The position numbers and the translations under genes were made by a program. The notes below the pieces were generated by a model that did no database searches, was not told where the DNA came from, and saw only the letters and a list, made by a program, of their open reading frames with translations. DNA of 64,000 nucleotides from positions 62,001-126,000 of the forward strand of contig NZ_BMHV01000008.1 in assembly GCF_014641495.1 (NCBI RefSeq), read 5' to 3'. This stretch comes from Terasakiella brassicae. GTDB taxonomy: Bacteria > Pseudomonadota > Alphaproteobacteria > Rhodospirillales > Terasakiellaceae. This document shows positions 33,458 through 42,735 of this stretch, piece by piece (the stretch's first letter is position 1; every line of letters begins with the position of its first letter).

Positions 33458-34819
33458 ATGACAAAAAATCCAAATTCTATTTCGGCGAAAGACCAGACCT
33501 ATCATCTACATCCCTATACAAATTTAAAGGTCCATGAAGAACAAGGTCCACTTGTGATTTCACGGGGGCAAGGGGTGCGTGTGTTCGGCGAAGACGGCAA
33601 AGAATATATCGAAGGTCTGTCCGGCCTGTGGTGTACGTCTTTAGGGTTTAATGAACCGCGACTGGTCAAAGCGGCCCAAACGCAAATGGAAAAATTGCCA
33701 TTTTATCATAGTTTCAGCAGTAAAGTGCCAGATGTCACCGCAGAACTGGCAGAACGTTTGGTTCAAGTGACACCGGATGGGTTGGACCGCGTCTTTTTCT
33801 GCAATTCCGGTTCCGAAGCGAACGACACGGCGATTAAATTCGTCTGGTATTATAATAATGCCCGTGGCAAGCCGGAGAAAAAGAAAATCATCGCCCGTGA
33901 AAAAGCCTATCACGGTGTAACGGTGGCGGCCGGGTCTTTAACCGGGTTGGCCTATGCGCAAAATGGTTTTGACCTGCCGGCAAGCGAACGTATTTTACGC
34001 ACAGGCTGCCCGCATTTTTATCGTTATGGACAGGAGGGGGAAAGCGAAGACGAATTCACCACCCGTCTGGCAAACGAGTTGGAACAACTGATTCTGAGCG
34101 AAGGTCCAGACACCGTGGGCGCAATGTTTGCCGAACCAATTCAAGGGGCCGGTGGTGTTATTGTTCCACCGCAAAGCTATTTCCCCAAAATTCAGGCGGT
34201 CTTGAAAAAATACGATATTCTGTTAGTTGCCGACGAAGTGATTTGTGGGTTCGCTCGGACAGGTAAAATGTTCGGCTCAGAATATTTTGGTATTGAACCG
34301 GATATGATGACGATGGCGAAACAATTATCATCCGGTTATTTGCCCATTTCGGCCTTGGCGGTGTCCGATCATCTCTATCAAACAATCAAAGAACAAAGCA
34401 ATGCCTTGGGTGTATTTGGTCACGGGCTGACCTATGGGGGCCATCCGGTTCCCTGTGCCGTAGCACTCGAAGTTCTTAAAATTTATGAAGAACGCGATAT
34501 TTTGGGGCAAGTTAATGCGGTTAGTCCGTATTTTCAGGAACGTTTGCAAAGTTATCGTGATCATCCACTGGTCGGCGAAGTGCGGGGTGTTGGCTTGATC
34601 GGGGCCATTGAACTCAGCGCGGACAAGGCAACGAAAACACCGTTTGATCCCGGCCTTGCAAAGGCTGCGGGGTTGATGAAGAAGTGCGAAGAAAACGGTT
34701 TGATCCTGCGCGCCATGCCGGGTGATTGCGTGGCCTTCTGCCCACCGTTGATCAGCGAACAGCCGGATTTAGAAGAATTGTTCAATCGCTTTGATAAAGC
34801 CTTGGCAGCCATCGGCTAA
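33458..34819 (+). CDS. Class III PLP-dependent aminotransferase (omega-amino acid:pyruvate type)
   Basis: A 453-residue transaminase. NSGSEANDTAIK (about 116-127) binds the cofactor phosphate, VADEVICGFARTGK (257-270) contains the PLP-ring aspartate 259, and lysine 288 in TMAKQLSSGYLPISAL forms the Schiff base. LSGLWCTSLGF near the N-terminus and GPDTVGAMFAEPIQGAGGV match beta-alanine/taurine/putrescine:pyruvate aminotransferases. The exact donor cannot be read from sequence. The ATG at 33458 follows GGTGAGAAAG. Followed by a duplicated terminator hairpin with a palindromic insertion. Confidence 0.9.
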   Translation: MTKNPNSISAKDQTYHLHPYTNLKVHEEQGPLVISRGQGVRVFGEDGKEYIEGLSGLWCTSLGFNEPRLVKAAQTQMEKLPFYHSFSSKVPDVTAELAERLVQVTPDGLDRVFFCNSGSEANDTAIKFVWYYNNARGKPEKKKIIAREKAYHGVTVAAGSLTGLAYAQNGFDLPASERILRTGCPHFYRYGQEGESEDEFTTRLANELEQLILSEGPDTVGAMFAEPIQGAGGVIVPPQSYFPKIQAVLKKYDILLVADEVICGFARTGKMFGSEYFGIEPDMMTMAKQLSSGYLPISALAVSDHLYQTIKEQSNALGVFGHGLTYGGHPVPCAVALEVLKIYEERDILGQVNAVSPYFQERLQSYRDHPLVGEVRGVGLIGAIELSADKATKTPFDPGLAKAAGLMKKCEENGLILRAMPGDCVAFCPPLISEQPDLEELFNRFDKALAAIG

Positions 34820-34829
34820 TCTGGATAAA

Positions 34830-34851
34830 GAGCCTCTTTCACGAGAGGCTC
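34830..34851 (+). repeat. First copy of a 22-bp terminator hairpin (no U-run)
   Basis: Hairpin with GAGCCTCT/AGAGGCTC arms, identical to positions 35016-35037. It lies 10 bases after the aminotransferase stop but is followed by AGACTGCTG, so it lacks the U-run needed for termination. It appears to be the orphaned half of a duplicated terminator. Confidence 0.75.
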
Positions 34852-34880
34852 AGACTGCTGATAAAGTGTTTTCAGTAAAT

Positions 34881-35010
34881 AATTGACCAAAAGCCGTCGT
34901 CCCGCACTTGATGCGGGATCCATTTAAAACCAATGGATTAGATGTTACTCATTGGACAAAGATGGATCCCCGATCAGGGTCGGGGATGACAGTTTAGGGG
35001 CTTGGTCAAT
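34881..35010. repeat. Palindromic interspersed element (MITE-like)
   Basis: About 130 bases that fold back on themselves. Outer inverted ends are ATTGACCAA (34882-34890) and TTGGTCAAT (35002-35010). Inner modules are GTCCCGCACTTGATGCGGGATCCAT and its relative ATGGATCCCCGATC...GGGGATGAC in opposite orientation. At the centre CCAATG pairs with CATTGG. No open reading frame. GTCATCCC...GGGATCCAT modules are common dispersed repeats in alphaproteobacterial genomes. No second copy was seen in this window. Confidence 0.7.
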
Positions 35011-35015
35011 AATCT

Positions 35016-35050
35016 GAGCCTCTTTCACGAGAGGCTCTTTTTATTTTTTG
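35016..35050 (+). terminator. Intrinsic terminator of the aminotransferase transcript
   Basis: Second copy of the hairpin (GAGCCTCT, loop TTCACG, AGAGGCTC), directly followed by TTTTTATTTTTT. This copy has the U-run and is presumably the functional terminator. Confidence 0.85.
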
Positions 35051-35061
35051 AAGTCTGAAAT

Positions 35062-35409
35062 TTACTGTGCCGCAACCCAGTTATTTGCGGCGGTTAGGCC
35101 GTTCTGCAGCATTTTGGGCAGTTCTGGTACAATTGGGGCAACATCCGGGCCTTCACCCGTGACAAGTTTGCGTTCAATAATCGCACTTTGTTCGGAAATC
35201 TCTTTGAGCCCCAGTGTGCCTGTGGACGATTTCAGGGTATGAGCCTCTTTACGTAATTCATCCATGTCGCCGTTTGCCAGTAAGTCCTGCATACGTGCCA
35301 CGCGATTACCAGCATCGTCGGTTAAATCGACCAAAAGTGTTTCGATCAATTCAATACCAACCTGTTCCGCCAGCTCTTTTAAGGTATCCTCACAGAGTAA
35401 ATTGCTCAT
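35062..35409 (-). CDS. Histidine phosphotransfer (Hpt) domain protein
   Basis: A 115-residue, all-helical signalling protein. The phospho-accepting histidine is H57 in EAHTLKSSTGTLGL, the canonical Hpt motif. Such free-standing proteins shuttle phosphate from the receiver of a hybrid kinase to a response regulator. Two hybrid kinases without outputs occur at 151 and 9144 in this window, but no evidence links them. Encoded downstream of two unknown genes and divL on the same strand. Confidence 0.9.
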   Translation of the reverse strand: MSNLLCEDTLKELAEQVGIELIETLLVDLTDDAGNRVARMQDLLANGDMDELRKEAHTLKSSTGTLGLKEISEQSAIIERKLVTGEGPDVAPIVPELPKMLQNGLTAANNWVAAQ

Positions 35410-35472
35410 ATGTAACTCATTTTTCTACATTAGACGTTTCACATTTTACGTGATAATGACCTATCCGCACTA

Positions 35473-35907
35473 TCAATGCAATGTTGGATTGTCGTCTTGC
35501 GAGTGCATACCGGGGATGCGATCCAACGGTGGCATTTTTATTTCGATGATTGCTGTGGAAATTTGTTCCGGTTCCACATCGTCCAGATGCAAAATAACCG
35601 CACGTCCGATTTGCAGGGAGGCGGCAATTGCCCATTCCAGTTGGGAAAGGGCTGTTTGATCTCCATGCGCCTGTGCTTCCGGCAGAATTCGGTGTTGCAA
35701 AAACTGGGCAACCCCGGCAAAGGCGCGTGATGCAGCTTGGGCGCGACTGGCGAGAAGACTGATTCTTGATCCGTTTTCCAATTGATCGGCGGCTTGATTT
35801 AATTCTGCCATCATGGCGTTTACGGTCATGTTGCTTTTGTCTGTTTTCGCAGCGACAAAACGCAAGAAACCTGCGTAGAATTTATAATTTTCAGATATTT
35901 TCGTCAT
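35473..35907 (-). CDS. Small protein of unknown function downstream of divL
   Basis: A 144-residue, mostly helical, soluble protein. FVAAKTDKSN, an alanine-rich helix SLLASRAQAASRAFAGVAQFLQ and an acidic segment LDDVEPEQISTAIIEI can be seen; no family recognised. The ATG at 35905-35907 overlaps the preceding gene by 17 bases, and the much longer frame that runs back through that gene lacks protein-like composition. Probably co-expressed with the acidic protein upstream and the DivL kinase. Confidence 0.7.
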   Translation of the reverse strand: MTKISENYKFYAGFLRFVAAKTDKSNMTVNAMMAELNQAADQLENGSRISLLASRAQAASRAFAGVAQFLQHRILPEAQAHGDQTALSQLEWAIAASLQIGRAVILHLDDVEPEQISTAIIEIKMPPLDRIPGMHSQDDNPTLH

Positions 35908-36289
35908 CGTCCAAATCGTCGTCCTGTATGTCGGAACCCGCCAGTGCATTGGGCATATCCAGCCAATGCCAATGGCGATAGACTTTATCGCAGGCCTCGT
36001 CCAGTTGGTCCAGCAGGTTTTCATCTTCAGAAGCGATGATATAGCTTTCTTCGTTGGCATCTTCAACTGCGCAGGCAAGCAGTTCTTCCATCCCGGGTGC
36101 GCCGCGTTCGACTTGTATCAAGGTGAAAACATCTTCATCATCGGCATAACCGCTGCCTTCGATATTGACGATGATGATGAAGGGGGCGACTTCAAACTGA
36201 TCCTGAACATCATCGCCTTCCCGGTCCATAATGATATCGCGGATGGTGGCAAGGCGCTGGGCGATAGCTTCCATGTCCTGTTGGCTCAT
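35891..36289 (-). CDS. Acidic protein of unknown function downstream of divL
   Basis: A 132-residue protein rich in aspartate and glutamate, ending in DIQDDDLDDDENI. Strand-forming FIIIVNIEGSG and the repeated EDE/DED patterns give an alpha/beta acidic domain. No family recognised. It starts 17 bases after the divL stop and overlaps the next gene. Position suggests involvement with the DivL pathway, but nothing in the sequence proves it. Confidence 0.75.
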   Translation of the reverse strand: MSQQDMEAIAQRLATIRDIIMDREGDDVQDQFEVAPFIIIVNIEGSGYADDEDVFTLIQVERGAPGMEELLACAVEDANEESYIIASEDENLLDQLDEACDKVYRHWHWLDMPNALAGSDIQDDDLDDDENI

Positions 36290-36306
36290 GTTTTTCTTTT
36301 CCCTTT

Positions 36307-38592
36307 TTATAACGGAATACGACAGGTCACCATTGTGCCCTTGTCTGGGATGGAATCCAAGGTGACGGTGCCGTTATGCAACTCAATAAAGCGTTTGACC
36401 AGTGTTAATCCCAATCCGGCCCCGCTTTGTCCGCTTGCGTCATGGTCACCGCGCTGGAAACTGCCAAAAATGCGATCCTGATCGGCTTGCGGGATGCCGC
36501 TTCCGGTATCTGCAACGCTGAAGACCAATTGATGCGGGTCGCGTTGTGCCGTGATTGTAATCACGCCGTTTGGCGGGGTATAGCGAATGGCATTGGTCAA
36601 CAAGTTGAACATAACCTGTTTGAGGCGTTTTTCATCAGCCGTAATGGACCCGATATCCTGTGCGCAGTTGAATTCAATGCTGAGCCGGGCATGTTTGGCA
36701 CTTTCACGAACCAGTCCGAGAACGGACACCATCATGTTTTGAACGTCGAAACTATCCAGTTCAAGGGCAAGCTGTCCGGCCTCGATACTCGCAAGTTCCA
36801 GAATATCGTTGACGAGGGCAGCAAGCTGGTCCGCGCTGGTTTGAATCCCCTTGGCATATTCCATTTGGCGATTGTTCAGTTCACCGAAATACTGTTCACA
36901 TAACAGGGCGGCATATCCGGCAACCGTTGTCAGGGGTGTGCGGATTTCATAGGACACATTGGCGATAAATTCTGATTTCAGACGATCGGCTTCATGTTGG
37001 GCATCGGATCGTTCGCGCAGGGCCTGTTCGACCATCGCGCTGTCGGTCACGTCCAGATAGGACAGAAGCGATCCGCCATCAGGTAAGGGGACGGAGGCAT
37101 ATTCAAGGATGGACCCGTCACTGCGCACAAGGCGTTGGTTGTTGGGTTCGCGCATCATGATGCGCGCCACCAGTTGTTCGCGGAAACTGGACCAATTTTC
37201 AACCCCTTCGTAAAAATCACGGCATTTTTCAAGGACATCGGTGATATGGGGATGATGTGCCATAAATCCGTCCGGGAGATGCCAGATTTGGCTGAAGGCC
37301 GGGTTTGATAAACGGACTTTACCGTTGGGACCAAACACGACGACCCCTTCAAACAGGTTGTCCAGTGTTTCGCGTTGAACAGCCGATAACGCCTTGTTGG
37401 AACTTTCAAGGGCAAGTGTATCGGTGACATCTTCAAACGTCATAACCAGACCGCTGACCGGGTGCGGGCTGATAATGGCGCGCAGGGTGGAATTGTCCGG
37501 CAAGTGCAGGCTGGTTTCTTCCGGGGCTTGCAGTTCGACAAATTTTGCCAGTTGCTCCTGTCTGAATGCCTTGAAGTTGGCATATTCCGGTAATTTACGG
37601 GTTTCGCGCAGACGATCAAGCAATTCCCCGTATGAAGGGTGTGCATCCAGCCATTTTTTATCGAGATCCCAGAGATGCGCATAGGCACTGTTATAATAGC
37701 TCAAACGCGTATTGCCGTCGAAAATTGCAATCGCGGTGACGAGGTTTTCAAGGGCGGCGCGCAACAGGCTTTCACCATGCTTGGCGTTTTTCATGGCGAG
37801 ATCAAGCGCACTGATATCTTCAGCCAGACCGATTAATCCTTCGCCACCGGGCAGGGGAATTTCGGTGACTTCGAACAAACGGGCATTTTGTGCAACCGGC
37901 AGGCTGACACGTTCTTTTGCTGCGCGTCCGGTCTCGGCTGCGCGTTGGGCCACATGACGGGTATGATCGCCATCGGGGGCAGCCGGGTTATGAAAGATGA
38001 TATGACCGGCACTGTCGCGCATCCAGATGGGCAGGGGCAGGCTTTCCAGCACCGCAATGAGGCGGTCACGTTCCTGTGTCATGGATTGCAGGGACCTTGC
38101 CATCGGTCCGTTGGCAACAACAGCCCCGTTTGCAAGGCGCATCCATAACAGATCAACCAAGGGATCGCCGTTTTCACTTAGTACCCGCTGCCCGACAGCT
38201 TGCACAACCCGGTCATCCCCGCCATGAAGGGGCAGGATGATATCAAAGCTTAATCCTTCGTGATGCAAATCTGTGACCGCGCCATTGAGTGTACGTGCGG
38301 CTTCTTCGTCGAAGCACTGGAGAATATCGCCGTAACGCGATTGGGTTCCTTTGGGCAGGTCCAGCAAAACAGCCATACGCGCGGAACAGTTTTCAACGCC
38401 ATTAACCACGTTCCAGCGATAAAGCCCATCGGGGATACCGACCAGAACTTCCTGAAGCTGGATAATTTGTTGACCAAGAACCTCGCGTTCCTGCTTGGTC
38501 TTTTTATCACGTTGCCAAAGCCATACAATTACGGGCACGCTTAAGCCAGCCATCGCAACCATGCCAATCAGGAACGCCCCTAATAAATCCAT
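36307..38592 (-). CDS. divL: DivL-type pseudo-histidine kinase (tyrosine H-box)
   Basis: A 761-residue kinase-like protein. One N-terminal membrane helix (about 5-26) is followed by several PAS-like domains (about 45-150, 175-265, 280-395, 405-520). The dimerisation H-box reads NVSYEIRTPLTTVAGY, with tyrosine 548 where ordinary kinases have histidine. Caulobacter DivL carries the same substitution at Y550 in a protein of nearly the same length. The HATPase boxes are intact (LTNAIRYTP, DTGSGIP, GAGLGLTLV). In Caulobacter, DivL works with CckA and DivK to control CtrA at the cell pole. Confidence 0.9.
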   Translation of the reverse strand: MDLLGAFLIGMVAMAGLSVPVIVWLWQRDKKTKQEREVLGQQIIQLQEVLVGIPDGLYRWNVVNGVENCSARMAVLLDLPKGTQSRYGDILQCFDEEAARTLNGAVTDLHHEGLSFDIILPLHGGDDRVVQAVGQRVLSENGDPLVDLLWMRLANGAVVANGPMARSLQSMTQERDRLIAVLESLPLPIWMRDSAGHIIFHNPAAPDGDHTRHVAQRAAETGRAAKERVSLPVAQNARLFEVTEIPLPGGEGLIGLAEDISALDLAMKNAKHGESLLRAALENLVTAIAIFDGNTRLSYYNSAYAHLWDLDKKWLDAHPSYGELLDRLRETRKLPEYANFKAFRQEQLAKFVELQAPEETSLHLPDNSTLRAIISPHPVSGLVMTFEDVTDTLALESSNKALSAVQRETLDNLFEGVVVFGPNGKVRLSNPAFSQIWHLPDGFMAHHPHITDVLEKCRDFYEGVENWSSFREQLVARIMMREPNNQRLVRSDGSILEYASVPLPDGGSLLSYLDVTDSAMVEQALRERSDAQHEADRLKSEFIANVSYEIRTPLTTVAGYAALLCEQYFGELNNRQMEYAKGIQTSADQLAALVNDILELASIEAGQLALELDSFDVQNMMVSVLGLVRESAKHARLSIEFNCAQDIGSITADEKRLKQVMFNLLTNAIRYTPPNGVITITAQRDPHQLVFSVADTGSGIPQADQDRIFGSFQRGDHDASGQSGAGLGLTLVKRFIELHNGTVTLDSIPDKGTMVTCRIPL

Positions 38593-38636
38593 CTACCGTC
38601 TTTGCCTGAAATATTTTTTTCGATTCTACGCACTTA

Positions 38637-38651
38637 TTGTACAGAGTACAA
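38637..38651. repeat. Short palindrome in the divL/BON intergenic region
   Basis: TTGTAC-AGA-GTACAA, a perfect 6-bp inverted repeat with three-base spacer, 45 bases upstream of divL and about 190 bases before the divergent BON gene. A possible operator; no regulator is known for it. The rest of this 249-base gap shows only weak promoter-like sequences. Confidence 0.35.
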
Positions 38652-38841
38652 GATTTGCGTCTAACGCATTAAATTAGCTGGAAAATTCTGTTTGGCAATG
38701 GGAGAGGTTAAAGAGGGGACCGGGAATTTTGAAAATTATCTGTAGAGAATGCAATCACGGGTTGCTTTTTCCGGGATTATGTTTGACCTTTACGCCTTTT
38801 CGGCCCATTCTATCTGTTCGGGGAAAAAGAGGAGAAAGTCT

Positions 38842-39162
38842 TTGATCAAACGCCTTGGGTATCTATTGGCTATAGGGATGATGTTTGCGGTTTGCAGCGA
38901 TGTCGCACGCGCGATGGATCCGGCGGACAAACGGATTTATCAACAGATCACCCGTGAAATAGATAAAACATTTCAAAATAATCCGACAGACCTTCAGGTT
39001 GATGTCAAGGATGCGATTGTCACGATAAATGGCTATGTCGATACCGGTGCGCAAAGATATGTTTTGGAAATGATTGTTCGTCGAAATTCGGATGTTCGAA
39101 ACTTCAACAATCAAATCCGTATTCGCGGTGTCAAAGAAAAAACAGACTATACGTGGGATTAA
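38842..39162 (+). CDS. Exported BON domain protein
   Basis: A 106-residue periplasmic protein. Signal peptide to about VARA, then a single BON domain (about 35-100; TFQNNPTDLQVDVKDAIVTINGYVDTGAQRYVLEMIVRR...NFNNQIRI). BON domains bind membranes or phospholipid, as in OsmY and DolP. TTG is taken as the start because AGAGGAGAAAG precedes it and a standard signal peptide then follows; the frame extends 31 codons further upstream without a ribosome site. Divergent from divL. Confidence 0.78.
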   Translation: MIKRLGYLLAIGMMFAVCSDVARAMDPADKRIYQQITREIDKTFQNNPTDLQVDVKDAIVTINGYVDTGAQRYVLEMIVRRNSDVRNFNNQIRIRGVKEKTDYTWD

Positions 39163-39176
39163 GACGCATTTTTGAT

Positions 39177-42100
39177 TTAAGTTTCGACCAGTTCTTCCGC
39201 TTTTTGTAAATCGACAGAAACCAATTGTGAGACACCGCGTTCTGTCATGGTGACACCGAACAGACGGTGCATACGTGCCATTGTCATGCGGTGATGGGTG
39301 ATGATCAGAAAGCGGGTCTGTCCGCTTCTGGACATTTCTTCCAACATTGTGCAGAAACGATCAACGTTGGCATCATCCAGCGGAGCATCGACCTCGTCCA
39401 GTACACAAATAGGGGCCGGGTTTGTCAAAAAGACCCCAAACAGCAAAGCCAAGGCCGTCAAGGCCTGTTCCCCACCAGATAACAGAGACAGAATTTGCAT
39501 GCGTTTGCCCGGTGGGGAGGCTAAAATTTCCAGCCCGGCTTGAAGGGGGTCGTCATCTTCAATCAGTTCCAGATGTGCCTGACCGCCGCCAAACAATCGG
39601 ATAAACAGTTCCTGAAAATGGCGGTTTACTTCGTTAAAAGAGGTCAGAAGGCGATCTCGCCCTTCGCGATTTAACTCCGCAATGCCTTGGCGCAGTTTAT
39701 CGATTGCCTTAAGAAGATCATCGCGCTCACTGGTCATGGTGCTGACTTGTTCGTTCAGTTCGTTCAGTTCGGTTTCTGCGCGCAGGTTTACCGGCCCCAT
39801 GGTATCGCGTTCACGGTGTAAGCGGTCCACGCGTTTTTCGGCGGCATCCAGATCGGGCAGTTCGGACCCTTCCTCAATCTCGGCAATAGCTTCCAGTTCT
39901 TCGGCCTTGCAATCCAGACGGTCACGAATACGTTCAGCCAAGGCCATGCACAGTTGTTTGCCTTGTTCGACATGGCTTTCAAAACGCACGCGTTCTTCAC
40001 GGCATTTCCCCAGTTCGGCTTCGGCCATACGGGCATGTCCGTCCACGTCACGCAAATGGGTTTCGGCTTCGACCAGTTTGTCGGCGCAGAGTTTTCTTTT
40101 TTCGTTTGAACGCTCAATACCGTCCAAAAGGGCATGGCGTTTTTCTTCAATCTCTTGCGGACGTTCGGCCAGGATTTCCAGTTCTTCGACCAATCCTTCG
40201 CGGCGCATTTTCAGTTCGTCCATATGATGGTGGGCGCGTTCGGATCGTTTTTTCCATGTTTCAATCTCTTCGCCAATTTCACTGAGGCGCCGGGCACGGT
40301 TTTGTGCATCTTGATTGATGCGTTCATAAGCACTTTGATGATCGAGTAATAAATTGCGTTTATCGGCCAATTCTTCGCGCAATAGGGCAAGCTGTTCACG
40401 CCCTTCGTTATCGGCGGGAAGGTCGCCTAAGGCGTCTTGCGCTTCGATCAGGCTGGCTTGGATATCTTCGCCTTCTTCACGGCTGCGTTGCAGTGTTTCG
40501 ATCAGGTTTTCCAGTTTGGCTTCGAAACTGGCGAGTTTGTTATTCAGGTTTGAAAACTCATTTTGGGCTTCGTTCAATCGGCTGTTGGTTTGTCGCAACT
40601 GTTCACGCAAGATCTTTTCCTGTTCGCTACAGTTGGCTTCGGCTTCTTTGGTGATATCAAGACGTTCCTGCGCTTCGTCGCTTTTTTGTCGGGCTTCTTC
40701 CCACGCAATGCGAATTTCGGCTAGTCTGTTTTTCTGTTTTAAACGTTGTGCCGCCGCACTGGGGGCACCGGGCAAGGTGATAAATCCATCCCAACGCCAC
40801 ATGCCACCGACTTTGGAGACAAGACGTTGGCCTTGTTGTAGTTCAGATTGAAGGCGGGCGGCTTCAATGGGGGTATCAACAATGCCGACTTGAATAAATC
40901 GACGTTGTAACGCGCTTGGACCTTGTGCGACATCAGATAGTGGGATGACATTTTCAGGTAAAGGAAGGGCCGTATTCAAGGGGGACAAGTCTTGCCAGTG
41001 TAAGCTGGCATCCGGGTCACAAGGTGCGGATAGATCATCACCAAGGGCGGACCCCAAGGCGGCTTCAAATCCCGGTTGAACACTGATGTCGTCCAAAACA
41101 GGTTTGCCGGCTGCGCGTTCTTTGGGGTCCAGCAATTCAGCCAATGCATCTTCTTCGGCCTCGAGTTTGGCAACGGCGCTTTCGCAGGTTCGCAGCGCTT
41201 CCAAGGCTTCTTGAACATGTTGCTGTGCGGTGCTACGTTTTGCTTCAGCCTGTTCGATGGCCTCTTCCTGTTCGAGACGGCGTTCGCTCAGTTCTTCCAG
41301 TTTCGCTTCGGCATGGGCGAGATCGTCGGGTGAGATGCGGGTCGCTTCCAATTCGGTCTTCTGGCGTAGGATATCGTCTTGACGCGCTTTGTTTTTTTGT
41401 AGTTGCGCTTCTATTTCATTCAGGCGGCGTTGCAGGCCCGTGCGTTTTGCTTCGGCTTGGGCGACATCCTGTGTCAGTTGGTTGAGGCGTTCTTCGCGCT
41501 GGCTGACTTCTTCTTTAATAATTTCCAGTCGTTCCACGGCTTCTTCGCGCAGCATGTCATCATCTTCACCCTGAAGCTGGATGGTTTCGCGTTCATTTTC
41601 CAAACGGCGATGGGCAGCTTCGGCATCTTTGGAAAAATCACTTTCGCGTTCCAAATCCTGCGCGCTTTGTTGAATACGGCGTGTCAGTTCAGCTTTTGCT
41701 TCTTCAAGGCGTTTTTCTTCACCGTCCAATTGTTCACGTGCAATGGATAAACGGTGCAGTTCAGCCGCCGCTGCGGCTTCGGCTTCGCGCAAGGCAGGAA
41801 GATGGAGCGAGGCTTCCGCCTGTATTTTGGCGGCTTCGGCTGCACGTGAACTAAGTTCATTTACCCGTTTTTCGACTTCTTTGTAGGCATTACGTGCTTT
41901 GTCCAAGTCGTCCAGTGCATTGCCCCAGCGCATATAAAACAAAAGGGCTTCGGCCTTTCGGATGCGATCGGAAATGGTGCGATAACGACTGGCTTGGCGC
42001 GCTTGTTTTTCAAGATTCTTTTGCTGGGTTTCCAGTGTGATCAGGACATCATCAAGGCGTGATAAATTGTTTTCGGCACCGCGCAGGCGAAGTTCGGCTT

Positions 42101-42638
42101 CGTGACGGCGGGAATGCAGGCCTGTAATCCCGGCGGCTTCTTCTAAAATGGTGCGCCGGGCTTGGGGTTTTGCACTGATAATGGCACCGATTTTACCTTG
42201 TGAAACCATTGCGGTGGAGCGTGCCCCGGTGGCGGCATCGGCAAACAGCAATTGGACATCACGGGCCCGGACATCCTGCCCGTTGACCTTGTAAAGGGAT
42301 CCTTTTTGGCGTTCGATGCGGCGTGTGACTTGCAGTTCGACGTTGTCGTTAAACAGGGCTGGCGCGGTTCGATCGGAATTGTCCAGTAAGATACCGACTT
42401 CGGCAACGTTGCGGGCCGGGCGTTTGTCGCTGCCGGCAAAGATAACGTCATCCATTTCGCCGCCGCGCATTTGTTTTGCGCTGGTTTCGCCCATGACCCA
42501 GCGCAGGGCCTCGACCAGATTGGATTTGCCACAGCCGTTCGGCCCGACCACACCGGTCAAGCCAGTATTGATCAGGAGTTCGGAATGATCGACAAAAGAT
42601 TTAAACCCGGTTAAGCGGAGTTTCTTGAACTGGATCAA
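39177..42638 (-). CDS. smc: Chromosome segregation SMC protein
   Basis: A 1153-residue condensin-type ATPase that organises and segregates the chromosome with ScpA and ScpB. Walker A GPNGCGKS is at 32-39, long coiled coils flank a hinge near 500-620, the ABC signature LSGGEQALTALALLFG and Walker B ICVLDEVDAPLDDANV lie near the C-terminus. Length and layout are those of bacterial SMC. The downstream end lies close to the BON gene stop on the other strand. The upstream neighbour, separated by a terminator, is a DsbA-like gene, a usual alphaproteobacterial order. Confidence 0.97.
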   Translation of the reverse strand: MIQFKKLRLTGFKSFVDHSELLINTGLTGVVGPNGCGKSNLVEALRWVMGETSAKQMRGGEMDDVIFAGSDKRPARNVAEVGILLDNSDRTAPALFNDNVELQVTRRIERQKGSLYKVNGQDVRARDVQLLFADAATGARSTAMVSQGKIGAIISAKPQARRTILEEAAGITGLHSRRHEAELRLRGAENNLSRLDDVLITLETQQKNLEKQARQASRYRTISDRIRKAEALLFYMRWGNALDDLDKARNAYKEVEKRVNELSSRAAEAAKIQAEASLHLPALREAEAAAAAELHRLSIAREQLDGEEKRLEEAKAELTRRIQQSAQDLERESDFSKDAEAAHRRLENERETIQLQGEDDDMLREEAVERLEIIKEEVSQREERLNQLTQDVAQAEAKRTGLQRRLNEIEAQLQKNKARQDDILRQKTELEATRISPDDLAHAEAKLEELSERRLEQEEAIEQAEAKRSTAQQHVQEALEALRTCESAVAKLEAEEDALAELLDPKERAAGKPVLDDISVQPGFEAALGSALGDDLSAPCDPDASLHWQDLSPLNTALPLPENVIPLSDVAQGPSALQRRFIQVGIVDTPIEAARLQSELQQGQRLVSKVGGMWRWDGFITLPGAPSAAAQRLKQKNRLAEIRIAWEEARQKSDEAQERLDITKEAEANCSEQEKILREQLRQTNSRLNEAQNEFSNLNNKLASFEAKLENLIETLQRSREEGEDIQASLIEAQDALGDLPADNEGREQLALLREELADKRNLLLDHQSAYERINQDAQNRARRLSEIGEEIETWKKRSERAHHHMDELKMRREGLVEELEILAERPQEIEEKRHALLDGIERSNEKRKLCADKLVEAETHLRDVDGHARMAEAELGKCREERVRFESHVEQGKQLCMALAERIRDRLDCKAEELEAIAEIEEGSELPDLDAAEKRVDRLHRERDTMGPVNLRAETELNELNEQVSTMTSERDDLLKAIDKLRQGIAELNREGRDRLLTSFNEVNRHFQELFIRLFGGGQAHLELIEDDDPLQAGLEILASPPGKRMQILSLLSGGEQALTALALLFGVFLTNPAPICVLDEVDAPLDDANVDRFCTMLEEMSRSGQTRFLIITHHRMTMARMHRLFGVTMTERGVSQLVSVDLQKAEELVET

Positions 42639-42668
42639 AGTGTGGAATTACCCGTAAAAGCCCATGAC

Positions 42669-42707
42669 AAAAAGAAAGACGCACCGGATATTAGTGGCGC
42701 GTCTTTC
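42669..42707 (-). terminator. Intrinsic terminator after the DsbA-like gene
   Basis: On the minus strand AAAGACGCGCC pairs with GGTGCGTCTTT, followed by CTTTTTG. It separates the DsbA-like gene from smc, whose ATG lies 31 bases further on. Confidence 0.75.
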
Positions 42708-42735
42708 CAAAGGCAATTTTAAACTGAACGGAAGA

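Noticed and set aside
35908-36078. N-terminal extension of the unknown gene at 35473
   Set aside because: It lies wholly within the acidic gene at 35891 in another frame and has tryptophan/methionine-rich non-protein-like composition.
39682-40227. 181-codon open frame antisense to smc
   Set aside because: Serine/arginine runs arising from the glutamate-rich coiled coil on the other strand.
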